Made by a program: the position numbers and the translations under genes
Source: Stomoxys calcitrans
Lineage: Eukaryota > Arthropoda > Insecta > Diptera > Muscidae
Direction: 5' to 3'
DNA length: 64,000 bases
Assembly (NCBI RefSeq): GCF_963082655.1
Contig: NC_081555.1
Coordinates: forward strand, 30,551,266 to 30,615,265
Notes under the pieces: model-generated
Database searches by the model: none
What the model saw: only the letters and a program-made list of their open reading frames with translations
Told to the model about the DNA's origin: nothing
Part shown: positions 1 through 10,800 of the stretch, one piece after another
Numbering within the stretch: the first letter of the stretch is position 1
Layout: each line of letters opens with the position of its first letter

Positions 1-1240
1 ACAAAAATTGGGACTTCCAGGGGCTCAAGAAGTCAAAGGGAGATCGGTTTATATAAGAGCTATATCTGGTTATATACCGTACTTGGCAGGGGCTCAAGAA
101 GTCAAATCGGTGGATCGGTTTATGCGGGAGCTATATCAGGTTACAGACCGATATGAACCATACTTGGTTGAGAGTCATAACAGAACACTTCATGCAAAAT
201 TTCAGCCAAAAAATTGCGACTTCCAGGGGCTAGACCGATTTGGACCGTATTTGACAGTTTTTTGAAGTCATAGCAGAACACCGCATGCAAAATTCCAGCC
301 AAATTGAACAAAAATTGCGGCTTGTAAGGGCTCAAGAATCAAATCGGGAGATCGGTTTATATGGGAGGTGTATCTGGTTATAGACCGCTTTAGACCGTAC
401 TTGGCACAGTTTGTTGAGAGTCATAACAGAACACTTCATGCAAAATTTCAGCTAAATCGGACACAAATTGCGGCTTGAAAGGGCTCAAGAAATCAAATCG
501 GGAAATCGGTTTATATGGGAGCTATATCTGGTTATAGACCGATTTGGACCGTACTTGGCACAGATGTTGGAGGTCATAACGGTACACTACAGGCAAAATT
601 TCAGCTAAATCGGACACAAATTGCGGCTTGAAAGGGCTCAAGAAATCAAATCTGGAGATCGGTTTATATGGGAGCTATATTTGGTTATAGACCGATTCGG
701 ATCTTACTAAGCACAGTTGTTGAGAGTCATAATAGAACTCTACATGCTCAATTTCAACCAAATCGGACAAAAGTTGGGGTTTGTAAGGACTCAAGAAGCC
801 AAATCGGGAGATCGGTTTATATGGGAGCTATATCAGGTTATAGACCGATTCGGACCGTATTTGGCACAGTCATTAGGAGTCATAACGGAACACCACATGC
901 AAAATTACAGCATAATCGGACAAAAATTGAGGCTTCCAGATTCTCATGAAGTCAAATCGGGAAATCTGTTTATAGGGGAGCTATATGTAAATCTGCACCG
1001 ATATGGTCCATTTGGAATTCCCAACGAACTACATCAATATTAGGTATATGTGAAAATTCCAAGCGGCTAGCTTTACGCGTTCGACCGTTATCGTGATTTC
1101 GACAGACGGACGGACATGGCTAAACCGACTCAGAACGTCGAGATGATCTAGAATATATGTACTTTATGGGGGTGTAACGAGGTGTTACAAGGGAATGACT
1201 AGATTGGTATACCCCCATCCTATTGTGGTGGCTATAAAAA
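1..1240 (+). mobile_element. Family A 153-bp-monomer element, 5' end outside window
   Basis: The block is built of diverged tandem monomers. The phrase GGGCTCAAGAA recurs at 481, 634 and (as GGACTCAAGAA) 787, giving a 153-bp period. The first ~330 bases contain shortened monomers. The array gives way at ~1060 to a non-repeated 3' end: a GACAGACGGACGGAC microsatellite (~1100), a conserved ~100-bp tail, and a hairpin-like terminus TATACCCCCAT...GGTGGCTATA (about 1208-1236). No protein is encoded; open frames containing SVYMGAISGY are the monomer translated. Same architecture as the complete copies at 25.3, 28.3 and 33.8 kb. Confidence 0.85.
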
Positions 1241-2138
1241 TATTTTTTAATTTTTTAAAAATCCAAATTTTTTGAACAATTTTATTTTTATGGGTAGGTA
1301 TGTCAAAATTGTACTCCTATGGAAACCTTTCGCCAGGAAGTAGATTTCTGTCGAAAATTTGACAAAATCTTATTAAATTCTCGATCCTCTTCTAAATCTG
1401 TAACCTCACCAGCAAATTTTTCACATTTGCTTCTTCATACACCACCTCTTTAATTTGCAATCCATTATGCAACTGCTGATTCCTTATGGTGCATTTCATC
1501 ATTTAAAACATAATCATAATAAATTTCAATTACCTTGGCTGCTCGTTGTAGATTCATTGCACATCCATGACCCAGGCGCAAATAATGCAATGCAATGCAA
1601 CCACGACCCACCATCCCACATAGCTCATGGAGGAATGCATTGTAGGCTATACTGCTAATGTTAGAAATTATATTTTATGATGATGCATGTCTACCACCAA
1701 TGGCAGGTCTATGATTTGCATTACTACCGAGTATCGCTGCAACCGGCAATGAAGTGCAATCAAAGTATACTCCTTTATGAGCAAAAATGCATTCGTGTTT
1801 GCTTTTTTTTTTGGAGGGGGAGTTACAAAGGTAAATGGGCAACTTGGGAAAAGGATATGTTGGTCGTTTTTTTGCTGAGTTTAGTGGTTGAGGATTCCGG
1901 GTTTTATTTATCAAGCTAGAGGAAAACACGATTATTTGCCCATTACACCCCCTTTTAGATGGAGGATTTTACATGCGTAATTATTCGTTACACTACTTGG
2001 GATCAAAGGTTGTTATAATTTAGAGGAATTGTATGTAACGCCTTGAAGATAGGGAGTTTGATGAGAAATATATATTGGACAGCTTCTATGAGATGAGTGA
2101 ATTTGTCTTTAATTCGTGAGAAAAAAAGAGGAATATCA
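1241..2138. other. AT-rich non-repetitive stretch
   Basis: No gene or mobile element recognised. It contains clustered ATGCAA/TTGCAT words (1455-1475, 1588-1602) and a perfect octamer ATTTGCAT at 1714-1721, the type of site bound by POU proteins. Whether this is regulatory cannot be told from one sequence. Confidence 0.5.
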
Positions 2139-3170
2139 TTTTTATACCCTACACCAGTGCTGTGTATAATATCCTGTACTATAACTTAGTGCATTTGTTT
2201 GTAACACCCAGAAGGAAGAGAGTTGGACCCAATGATAAGTATACCGATTGACTCAGAATAACTTTCTGATTCGATTTAGCTATGTCCGTCTGTCTGTCCA
2301 TGTAAATTTGTATACAAAGTACAGGTCGCAATTTTCATTTGATCGTCTTACAATTTGGTACAGGCATATTTTTCGGCCTAGATACGAAGCCTATTGAAAT
2401 TGGGGGAAATCGGTTCAGATTTGAAAATAGATCCCATATATATGTTCGTCCGATTTGCAGTAATAATACAATAAAATGACCATTTGTTAACCGATTTTCT
2501 CGAAATTTGGCAGGAAGGATTTTCCTTTAACTCTTAATATTACCGGTGAATTTCATAGAAATCGGTTCAGATTTATATATAGCTCTCATAGATATATATC
2601 GCCCGATTTGCACTCCTAGAGCCACTGCAAGCGCATTTATTGACCAATCTTGCCAAAATTTTTAACAACGCTCTCCTCGACGACTTCCACAATATCTATA
2701 AAGTTTGGTCGAAATCGGTTCAGATTTAGATATAGCTCCCATATATATGTTCGTCCGATTTGCAGTAATATTGCAATAAAATGGTCATTTGTTTACCGAT
2801 TTTCTTAAAATTTGGCAGGAAGGATATTCTCTTCACTCTCGACATAAATGGTGAATTTCATGAAAATCGGTTGGGATTTAGATATAGCTCTCATATATAT
2901 TGGGTTGCCCAAAAAGTAATTGCGGATTTTTTAAAAGAAAGTGAATGCCTTTTTAATAAAACTTAGAATGAACTTTAATCAAATATACTTTTTTTACACT
3001 TTTTTTCTAAAGCAAGCTAAAAGTAACAGTTGATAACTGACAGAAGAAAGAATGCAATTACAGAGTCACAAGCTGTGAAAAAATTTGTCAACGCCGACTA
3101 TATGAAAAATCCGCAATTACTTTTTGGGCAACCCAATATATGTCGCCCGATTTTCACTCCTAGAGCCTAG
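2139..3170 (-). mobile_element. Family C repeat element, interrupted by a MITE
   Basis: It starts TTTTTATACCCTACACCAG, has a GTCCGTCTGTCTGTCC tract at ~2284-2300, and then diverged units containing GAAATCGGTTCAGATTTAGA and ATATATGTTCGTCCGATTTG (2410, 2560, 2715, 2860). The terminal logic (TATACCC end, GTCCGTCTGTC tract) is the same as in families A and B, read from the 3' end on the minus strand. Unit sequence differs from both. The mariner-type MITE at 2900-3136 is inserted in it. Confidence 0.75.
2900..3136. mobile_element. 237-bp mariner-type MITE, copy 1
   Basis: Terminal inverted repeats of about 32 bp begin TTGGGTTGCCCAAAAAGTAA, with TA dinucleotides on both sides (2898-2899, 3137-3138). 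The internal part has no coding capacity. The TIR closely resembles that of cecropia-type mariners (human Hsmar1/MADE1 share the AAAAGTAATTGCGG core, from memory). Inserted in a family C element. Confidence 0.93.
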
Positions 3171-3862
3171 ATCTTTATCTGGTTATAGACCGACATGAAC
3201 TGTACTTGGCACAGTTGTTGAGAGTCATAACAGATCACTAAATGCAAAATTTCAGCCAAATCGGATAAAAATTGCGGTCTGTAAGGACTCAAGAAATCAA
3301 ATCGGGAGATCGGTTTATATGGGAGCTATATCAGGTTCTTTGTGCAAAACACTATGTGCAAAATTTCAGCCAAATCGGACAAAAATTGCGTCTTCAAGAA
3401 TTCAAGTCGGGAGAATGGTTTATATGGGAGCTTAATCAGGTTCTTGACCCATTTTAACCGTACTTGGCACAGTTGTTGGAAGTCAGAACCGAACACTACA
3501 TGAATAATTTCAGCCTAATTGGATGATAGGTGAGGCTTCCAGGGGCTCAAGATCTCAAATCGGGAGGTCGATTTATATGGGAGCTATGTCAAAATCTGAA
3601 CCGATATGGCCCATTTGCAATCTCTAACGACCTATGTCAATATTAGGTTTCTTTGCAAAGATTCAAGCGGGTAGCTTTATGATTTCGACCGTTATCGTGA
3701 TTTCGACGGACAGACGGACGGACGGATATTGCTAGTTCGAACCAGAATTTCGAGACGATCAATAATATATACACTCATTATGGGGTCCTAGATCAATATT
3801 TCGAGGTGTTACAAGCGGAATGACTAGATTAGTATACCCCTATCCTATGTTGGTGGGTATTT
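3171..3862 (+). mobile_element. Family A element, 5' truncated
   Basis: About three 153-bp monomers followed by the full 3' end: GACGGACAGACGGACGGACGG near 3706, the conserved tail with ATCAATAATATATACACT, and the TATACCCCTATCC/GGTGGGTAT terminus at about 3833-3860. It joins the family C element directly at ~3170, so the junction is either an insertion breakpoint or a recombination scar. Confidence 0.8.
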
Positions 3863-4486
3863 TTTTCAAACGTTTGATTTCCTTCACCTTGCATATTTTC
3901 TTTAAATCATGTAGTGTATCACCAATTCGTCCTTGCTTGCTTTCATTGACTACTTACATGTCTTTCTGTTTTTGCTGCTACTTTGCCTGTTAGACCTGCT
4001 ACAGGTTAAACCCACTTCATTTTAATTCCAGGCTGTTATTTTTGCCAGAAGCATTTATTTTGAAATTAAAATTATAGTCTATACATATTTAAATATCGCT
4101 AATGACTTTATTAGCATGAGTTGGTTTCGTCTTCGAGCTTTTTTCAAGGCACTGCTCCATTTTTTATAGAAAAAAAAGTCTAATAATGGAGTTTATGATG
4201 TTGCAGCGATAGGTTTGGTCAACTAAATGGAATTTAAATAAATCGAGAAGTTTTATTGGTGGTGGTTTCTAGCCATTGTTTGGTGGTCAATAAAAATTCT
4301 CAAATAAAACAAAGCTATTTAATATTAGATTTTGCTTTAAATCTAATAGATTAAGCTTTAAATCTAAGTTTAAGTTAAATCAATTGCCCCCATAGACATG
4401 AATGATTTTATCACTTTTCGTTAGAAACTTTCACAACTTTTACTTCAGCGTCTGAAATTTTCATGTTAAAGAAAATTTCGCTGATT
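3863..4486. other. AT-rich non-repetitive stretch
   Basis: No gene recognised. It contains short reiterations of TTTAAATCTAA between 4320 and 4385. Confidence 0.5.
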
Positions 4487-5246
4487 TTTATGCCCTCCAC
4501 CATAGGATGGAGGAATACTAACTTCGTCATTCCATTTGTAGCACATCCAAGTATTGATTTAAGACCTCATAAAGTACATATATTCTTGATCGTCATGACG
4601 TTTTAAATCGATGTCCGTCTGTCTGTCTGTTTGTCTAGCTGTCGAAAACACACTAACTTTCGAAGGAGTAAAGCTAGGCGCTTGAAATTTTGCACAAATA
4701 TTACTAGAGTAGGTCGGTTAGAGTTCTAAATGGCCCATATCAGTAGATGTTTTCAAATAGCTCCCATATAAACCGATCTCGAATCTTGACTTCTTGAGTC
4801 AAACCTCGGTTAGGTTTGTAAAAGGACCATATCAGTCCATACTTTGAAATAGCCCCATATAAACCGAACTCGATTCGTGACATCTTGAACCTCTAGAGGG
4901 CGCAATTCTTAACCGATTTGGATAAGAAATTTTGAAATTTTGTACTATGACGTTCAATAGTTGTGCTAAATATGATTTGAATCGGTCCAAAATCCGATAT
5001 AGGTCCCCTATAAACCAATATCCCGAATACATTTCTTGAGCCTCGTGAGGGCGCAATTCTTTTTCGATTTGGCTGAAATTATACACAGTATGGCCTGAGT
5101 CGGTCTAAAACCTGCTATAGCTCCCATATAAACCGAACTTCCGATCTCCCGATTTTACTACTAATCTTACTTCCCCTATAGAACACAATTCTTATCTGAT
5201 TTGACAGAAATTTTGCACAACGCCTTCTCCTATGACCTTCAATATA

Positions 5247-5852
5247 AAGGGTGATTTTTTTGATGTTAGGATTTTCATGCATTAGTATTTGACAGATCAC
5301 GTGGGATTTCAGACATGGTGTCAAAGAGAAAGATGCTCAGTATGCTTTGACATTTCATCATGAATAGACTTACTAACGAGCAACGCTTGCAAATCATTGA
5401 ATTTTATTACCAAAATCAGTGTTCGGTTCGAAATGTGTTCAAATTTTGACAAATTTTGTTCAGCGATGAGGCTCATTTCTGGTTGAATGGCTACGTAAAT
5501 AAGCAAAATTGCCGCATTTGGAGTGAAGAGCAACCAGAAGCCGTTCAAGAACTTCCATGCATCCCGAAAAATGCACTGTTTGGTGTGGTTTGTACGCTGG
5601 TGGAATCATTGGACCGTATTTTTTCAAAGATGCTGTTGGACGCAACGTTACGGTGAATGAACACATTTCGAACCGAACACTGATTTTGGTAATAAAATTC
5701 AATGATTTGCAAGCGTTGCTCGTTAGTAAGTCTATTCATGATGAAATGTCAAAGCATACTGAGCATCTTTCTCTTTGACACCATGTCTGAAATCCCACGT
5801 GATCTGTCAAATACTAATACATGAAAATCCTAACCTCAAAAAAATCACCCTT
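5247..5852. mobile_element. Palindromic Tc1/mariner-derived element with ~196-bp terminal inverted repeats
   Basis: The ends AAGGGTGATTTTTTTGA and TCAAAAAAATCACCCTT are flanked by TA at 5245-5246 and 5853-5854, the Tc1/mariner target duplication. The inverted arms run 5247-5442 and 5658-5852 and are nearly identical. The arms include former coding sequence (TNEQRLQIIEFYYQNQC in frame on both copies), and the ~215-bp centre keeps a piece of transposase. It looks like a fold-back derivative formed from a full transposon. Confidence 0.9.
5456..5656 (+). pseudogene. Tc1/mariner transposase fragment
   Basis: This covers the middle of a DDE transposase: FSDEAHFWLNGYVNKQ, containing the second catalytic aspartate (SDEAHF), then IWSEEQPEAVQELP. 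A frameshift near 5560 follows, and the protein continues in another frame as HPEKCTVWCGLYAGGIIGPYF. Both the DNA-binding N-terminus and the third catalytic acidic residue are missing, so it cannot be active. A related relic lies at 30115-30680. Confidence 0.88.
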
Positions 5853-6147
5853 TAGGTACCAGATATGGTCTTAATCCGTCCATAACCTGATATAGCTCCC
5901 ATATAAACCGATCTCCCGATTTTACTTCTTGACCATCTCCTTATAGGGCGGAATTCTTATTTGATTTGGGTGAAATTTTGCACAATGACTTCTACTATGG
6001 TTACCTAAATCCAAATCAAGTATGCCTCGTCTCAAATCCATGGTGGAGGTTATATAAAATTCGACCCGACTAACGAAAGCACGCTTTTGCTTGGTTTTTC
6101 ATAGAAAACAAGCTGAACCAGGCCCGCTCCACTGCTCTCCACTGGAA

Positions 6148-7937
6148 GGATGGGGGTATATTCATTTTGTCATTCCGCCCATTCCAAAAGCCCAATATCC
6201 GATTTTGCTGAAATTTTGGACAGTGATTTGTGTTAGGCCTTTCGACATTCTTCTTCAATTTGGTCCAGATCGGTCCAGATTTGGATATAGCTGCCGTATA
6301 GACCGATCCGCCGATTTAGGGTCTTAGGCCCATAAAAGACACATTTTTTATCCGATTGTGCTGAAGATTGGGACAGTGAGTTGTGTTATGCCCTTCGACA
6401 TCCTTCTTCAATATGGCCCAGATCGGATCAGATTTGGATATAGCTGCCATATAGACCGATCTCTCGATTTAAGGTCTTGGGCCCATAAAAGACACATTTT
6501 TTATCCGATTGTGCTGAAGACTGGGACAGTGAGTTGTGTTATGTCCTTTGATATTCTTCTTCAATTTGGCTTAGATCGGCCCAGATTTGGATATAGCTGC
6601 CATATAGACCGATCTCTCGATTTGAGGTCTTGCGCCCATGAACAGCGCATTTATTGTCCGAGTTTGCCAAAATTTGAGACAGTGAGTTGTGTAAGGTCCT
6701 TCGACATCCTTCTTCAATTTGGCCCAGATCAGTTCAGATTTGGATATAGCTGCCATATAGAACGATCTCTCGATTTATGATTTTGGACTCATTAAACGCA
6801 CATTTATTATCCGATTTTGCCAAAATTTGGGACAGTGAGTTGTGTTAAACCCTTCGACATCCTTCTTCAATTTGGCTTAGATAGGTCCAGATTTGGATAT
6901 AGCTGCCATATAGACCGATCCGCCGATTAAGGGTCTTAGGCCCATAAAAGCCACATTTATTATCCAATTTTGCTGAAATTTGGGACAGTGAGTTGTGTTA
7001 GGCCCTTCGATGTCCTTCTTCAACTTGGCCCAGATCAGTCCAAATTTGGATATAGCTGTCATATAGACCTATCCGCCGATTTAAGGTCTTAGGCCCATAA
7101 AAGACACATTTTTTACCCGATTGTGCTGAAGATTGGGACAGTGAGTTGAGTTATGTCCTTTGATATTCTTCTTCAATTTGGCTTAGATCGGCCCAGATTT
7201 GGATATAGCTGCCATATAGACCGATCTCTCGATTTAAGGTCTTGGGCCCATAAAAGGTGCATTTATTGACCGATTTTGCCAAAATTTGGAACAGTGAGTT
7301 GTGTTGAGCCCTTCGACATCCTTCTTTAATTTGGCCCAGATCAGTTCAGATTTGGATATAGCTGCCATATAGACCGATCCTCCGATTTAGGGTCTTAGGC
7401 CCATAAAAGGCGCACTTATTGCCCGATGTCGCGAAAATTTAGGACAGTGAGTTGTGTTAGGCCCTTCGACATCCTGCATCAATTTGGCCCAGATCTGTCC
7501 AGATTTGGATATGGCTGCCATTTAAAACAATCTCTCGATTTAAGGTCTTGGACCTTTAGAAGGCGCATTTATTGTGCCATTTCGCCGAAGTTGGGACATT
7601 GATTTGTGTTAGGCCCCTTGACATCTTTCTGCAATTTGGCTCAGATCGGTTCAGATTTGGATATAGTTGCCATATAGACCCATCTCTCGATTTAAGATTT
7701 TGAACCCATTAAAGGCGCATTTATTGTCCGATTTCGCCAATATGTGGGACAGTGAGTTGTGTTAGGCCCTTCGACATACATCTTCAATTTGGCCCAGATC
7801 AGTTCAGATTTGGATATAGCTGCCATATAAACCGATCTCTCATTTGAAGGTCTTACGCCCATGAAAGGCGCATTTATTTCCGATTTGGCCGAAATTTGGA
7901 ACAGTGAGTTGCATTGGGCCCTTCGACATCCTTCTTC
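6148..7937 (-). mobile_element. Family B 153-bp-monomer array, about 11-12 monomers
   Basis: The phrase TTTGGATATAGCTGCCATAT recurs about every 152-154 bp (6281, 6433, 6587, 6739 and onward). The left edge keeps TGGGGGTATATTCATTTTGT, the family's 3' end, but with little of the usual tail. On the minus strand the monomer aligns with family A around AAATCGGACAA, GGGCCCAAGA and GATCGGTCTATATGGCAGC, so A and B are subfamilies of one monomer. No coding capacity. Confidence 0.85.
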
Positions 7938-7938
7938 T

Positions 7939-7968
7939 ACAGAAAGTGACATATCTGTCACTTTCTGT
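7939..7968. repeat. Perfect 13-bp inverted repeat with 4-base loop
   Basis: ACAGAAAGTGACA and TGTCACTTTCTGT are separated by TATC, exactly at the point where the family B array stops. Could be a fold-back scar of the array's edge or a terminal hairpin. Confidence 0.9.
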
Positions 7969-7969
7969 A

Positions 7970-9093
7970 TCCAGACCATACATTTTGTTTGATAGCACCT
8001 TAACGATTAGACAGATTTTTTACCTTCGTCTATACTGAAATTTAAAATTATTCATAATTTTCGTTTACATCCATTTTTTGACCAATATGATTTATTCCAA
8101 ACCCGCAAACCAAAATAATTAAAACTTTCATTTATTATCATCCCCTCTCTCAATATTTGTCCCATCGCTTCAGTTGTAGGCCTCCTGCCTTAGAGAAATA
8201 GGGATTTAGGGAATATGTACGGCAGTCAAGCAACTTTCTATACTGCCCATTTTACTCGACCAGGCCATAAAGGTTATGTAGGCCCCACCCCCTCATCTGC
8301 CATTTACAATGGTGCGTAAAACAAAGTGCTATGTAATTAAAATGTTGTTGCCATGTTTGTTGTTACCAAAAGCAAACAATAAAAGCCACAACAACTAAAC
8401 GTTCGTTTGCCATGGAATCAGGCATTCGCACTCACAATGGCTAATCTATTGGTGTGGCATAAAAATCGTTGGTTGCATTTCCATACCCCTGGCGGCTACA
8501 AGCCACCCTAATGTAGATAATTGAAATATATGATTATGAATATTTATTATTGTCGAGTGAATGAGCGAATGTTTTGGCCTGACTGCCTAGCAGCTGGTTA
8601 TGGCTATGTTGCCGCTTGCTGTTGAGCGTAATTAAAATCAAAATAAATGTGTGTGTGTGTGTGTGTGTGCAAGTGGGCCACTTGCCCCAACTCCCACACA
8701 GCAAATGGGTTCCAAAGGGACAAATAGCTGGATGGCTGACTGACTAGAGGGCAATGTTTGATATGTAAATTAATGAATTGTTATTGTTGTTGTTGGCGTT
8801 GCAACAATTTGTGGTTCAGGTTATTAATTGAGTTTTGTAGTTTTTGGGCCATCTGTTCACTCGATATGGGAATTTTTCCTGTTAGTTGTTCTGTATTTAT
8901 GGAGCCAGAGATGGGGGATAGCTCCTGGGGCTAGCAGCCTAATAGTTTTGATTATATTTAATTAAAATGAATATGTTTTTGTTATCACCCCCTTGTGCTT
9001 GCCTCTGTCGCCTTCCCTTGGCATACTCGTATACCCAAACTATGGTGTTATAGAGTTATTAATTTTTATATTTTTTGGTTTTTATTTTTGCAG
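7970..9093. other. Non-repetitive intronic sequence upstream of the homeodomain exon
   Basis: Presumed unc-4 intron, since the exon at 9094 needs an upstream exon. It is free of the repeat families that fill the rest of the region and contains several TAATTAAA-type sites (near 8630, 8775 and 8960) that could bind homeodomain proteins. No coding exon was recognised. The contrast with its repeat-rich surroundings makes it a reasonable place for conserved regulatory DNA, but that is inference. Confidence 0.5.
8649..8669. repeat. (TG)n microsatellite
   Basis: About ten TG dinucleotides in the intron upstream of the homeodomain exon. Confidence 0.95.
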
Positions 9094-9272
9094 GTTTCTC
9101 AGCCGACGGCGATGATGAAAGCAGTGCTGCCAAACGTCGACGTTCACGCACCAACTTCAATTCATGGCAGTTAGAGGAATTGGAACGAGCCTTCTCAGCC
9201 AGCCATTATCCGGATATATTTATGCGTGAGGCTTTGGCCATGCGTTTGGATTTGAAGGAGAGTCGTGTTGCG
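9094..9272 (+). CDS. unc-4: unc-4-type homeobox gene, internal exon with homeodomain residues 1-46
   Basis: The exon follows a pyrimidine-rich tract and a CAG acceptor (9091-9093) and ends at a GTAAGT donor (9273). It begins with the last two bases of a split codon, so the preceding intron is phase 1 and upstream exons are required. It encodes 59 full codons: a short acidic linker ([11 protein letters not shown]), then a paired-class homeodomain from its arginine-rich N-terminal arm (KRRRSRTNF) through helix 1 (LEELERAF, with core F8, L16 and F20), helix 2 and the start of helix 3 (ESRVA). The residues match the UNC-4/UNCX family as I know it. In Drosophila, Unc-4 is a nuclear transcription factor that sets neuronal lineage identity. 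The paralogue OdsH has a very similar homeodomain and cannot be excluded, because the divergent N-terminus is not in view. No upstream exon was recognised in bases 1-9093. Confidence 0.93.
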
Positions 9273-9321
9273 GTAAGTTTAGTTTTAAATGAAGGGAGTT
9301 AATGGCAGATAAGGGAGATAA

Positions 9322-9636
9322 TCCACTACCATGGATTCTGGTAAAAAAATTATGCAAAATAAATTTAGCTGAAGGGCATAATTTGTTTATTCTACATACC
9401 AAACCACTGTCAAACCAGCAAAAATTAAAGCTTCTAGTAACCGAATAAGTCTAATCGAAAGTTCGGTTTATATGGGAGCCATAACAGGTTATAGGCCGAT
9501 TTGGACCGTACTTGGCACAGTTGTTGGAAGTCATAACAGAACACTATGTGCAAAATTTTAGCCCAAGCGGACAAAAATTGCTGCTTCCAGGGACTCAAGA
9601 AGTTAAATTGGAAGATCGGTTTATATGGGAGCTACC
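9322..9636 (+). mobile_element. Family A fragment in the unc-4 intron
   Basis: It begins CCACTACCATGGATTC and contains AACCAGCAAAAATTAAAGCTTCTA, both found in the 5' part of the complete copy at 28.3 kb. About one and a half monomers follow, cut off at GGGAGCTACC, where a different repeat family begins. Confidence 0.8.
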
Positions 9637-10800
9637 TGCCGAACCGACAAGTACCTCCTTCTTTAACAGTCTAATATCTTTTTAGGCTGGGGACTCTTCG
9701 CGCTGAATGTGGATATCGAAGCGAAGTGGACCTCTTATACTTCGATCTGATTTTGTAAGCCAGATTCGTAATCTACTCCCGAATACCTTTCATTTAAGCC
9801 CCATTTTGATATGAACGTTCAATTTGTCTATTTGGAGGAGTTTTGGGGTTTGGGCAACTTCCTGGGTACTTGGACCCAATTTTTAATACCATATTCGCAT
9901 TCTTCTCTTCAATAGCTCTTGTATGATACCCATATTGTCATTATCGGTACACTTTTGATTTTGGGTGGAGTTTTTGGGGTCCCCCGTTACCCCAAAAAAT
10001 GGCCTGCCATCTTCCGATATTAACAAATTATAAAGCCTGTCCCTCCCTACTGCTCATATTCGCAATCTACTCCCGAATACCTTTCATTTGAGTCCCATAT
10101 TGTCATGATCGTCCAATAAACCTATTTTGGGTGGTTTTGGGATTGGGGCGGCCCCCAAGTTATTTGGACTCAATTTTTAATATGAAATTCGTACTCTACC
10201 GCTGAATAGCTTTCATTTGAGTCCAATATTGTCCCGAACGGTACGCTTTAATTGTTGGGTAGTGCTTTTGGGGTAAGGGGGAGAGTCCGCCCCCCTTACG
10301 ATATCAAAAAATTATATAGCCTATGTTTATTTCCAGTCCAACAATCTACATAATCTGTGAAAATTTCAAGGTAATCGGTTCAGGACAATACGGAACTAAC
10401 AAACAAACCGACAAACAAGCACAAAATTGATTTTTATATGAAAGTCTAGCTGGAACGGTCTCGCTCCGCTGCAACTCCTTTCAATCTCTAATATCTTTTA
10501 TTTGAGCCCTGTATTGAACGGTTAATAAAACCAACGATTTGGATATTTCGGGGTATTCCGGCGGTTGAATGGCTCCTCAGTCATTTCGCCCTGAATGTGG
10601 ATACCATATTCCTGCTCTACTTTAAAATAACTCGGTACCATATTGTCATGGTTGGTAAATATGTCCGGTTCGGTGGTGTTTTGGAGGTGGGGTGTCAACT
10701 CAGTTACTAAACCCCGAAAATCAATAACATATTCGTGCTCTACCAGCTCATTTGAGCCCCATATTGCCTTTATCGGTAAATATATCAAGTTTAGGGGTAC
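9637..10800 (+). repeat. Family D tandem repeat (~130-155-bp units), copy in the unc-4 intron
   Basis: Units carry CTACTCCCGAATACCTTTCA followed by TTTGAGTCCCATATTGTCATG and a G-rich half (TTTTGGGGTTTGGG) at ~9776, 9900, 10065, 10195 and, after a break, 10500-10780. At 10350-10440 lies the end-like segment TTTCAAGGTAATCGGTTCAG and ACAAACAAACCGACAAAC. No coding capacity. A longer array of the same family is at 47.4-49.3 kb. Confidence 0.75.

Larger units (their letters stand above)
4487..6100 (-). mobile_element. Family A element (complete ends, minus strand) split by a Tc1/mariner derivative
   Basis: Read on the minus strand, the element ends at ~4487 with the TATGCCCTCCACC hairpin region followed by GTCCGTCTGTCTGTCTG (~4613). 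Its 5' end lies at ~6040-6097 as CCATGGTGGAGGTTATATAA...GACCCGACTAACGAAAGCACGC, a mutated form of the family A start. Monomers with CTCCCATATAAACCGA lie at ~4760, 4850, 5120 and 5900. The 606-bp palindromic element at 5247-5852 was inserted later. Confidence 0.8.

Noticed and set aside
1..1043. Open frames of 60-110 codons with SVYMGAISGY or similar in many arrays
   Set aside because: They are translations of the 153-bp monomer (51 codons per period keeps the frame open) and recur on either strand with no conserved start.
9075..9302. Exon start extended into the intron at a TTG
   Set aside because: The TTG is in the pyrimidine tract. The acceptor at 9093 and the split codon show this is an internal exon.
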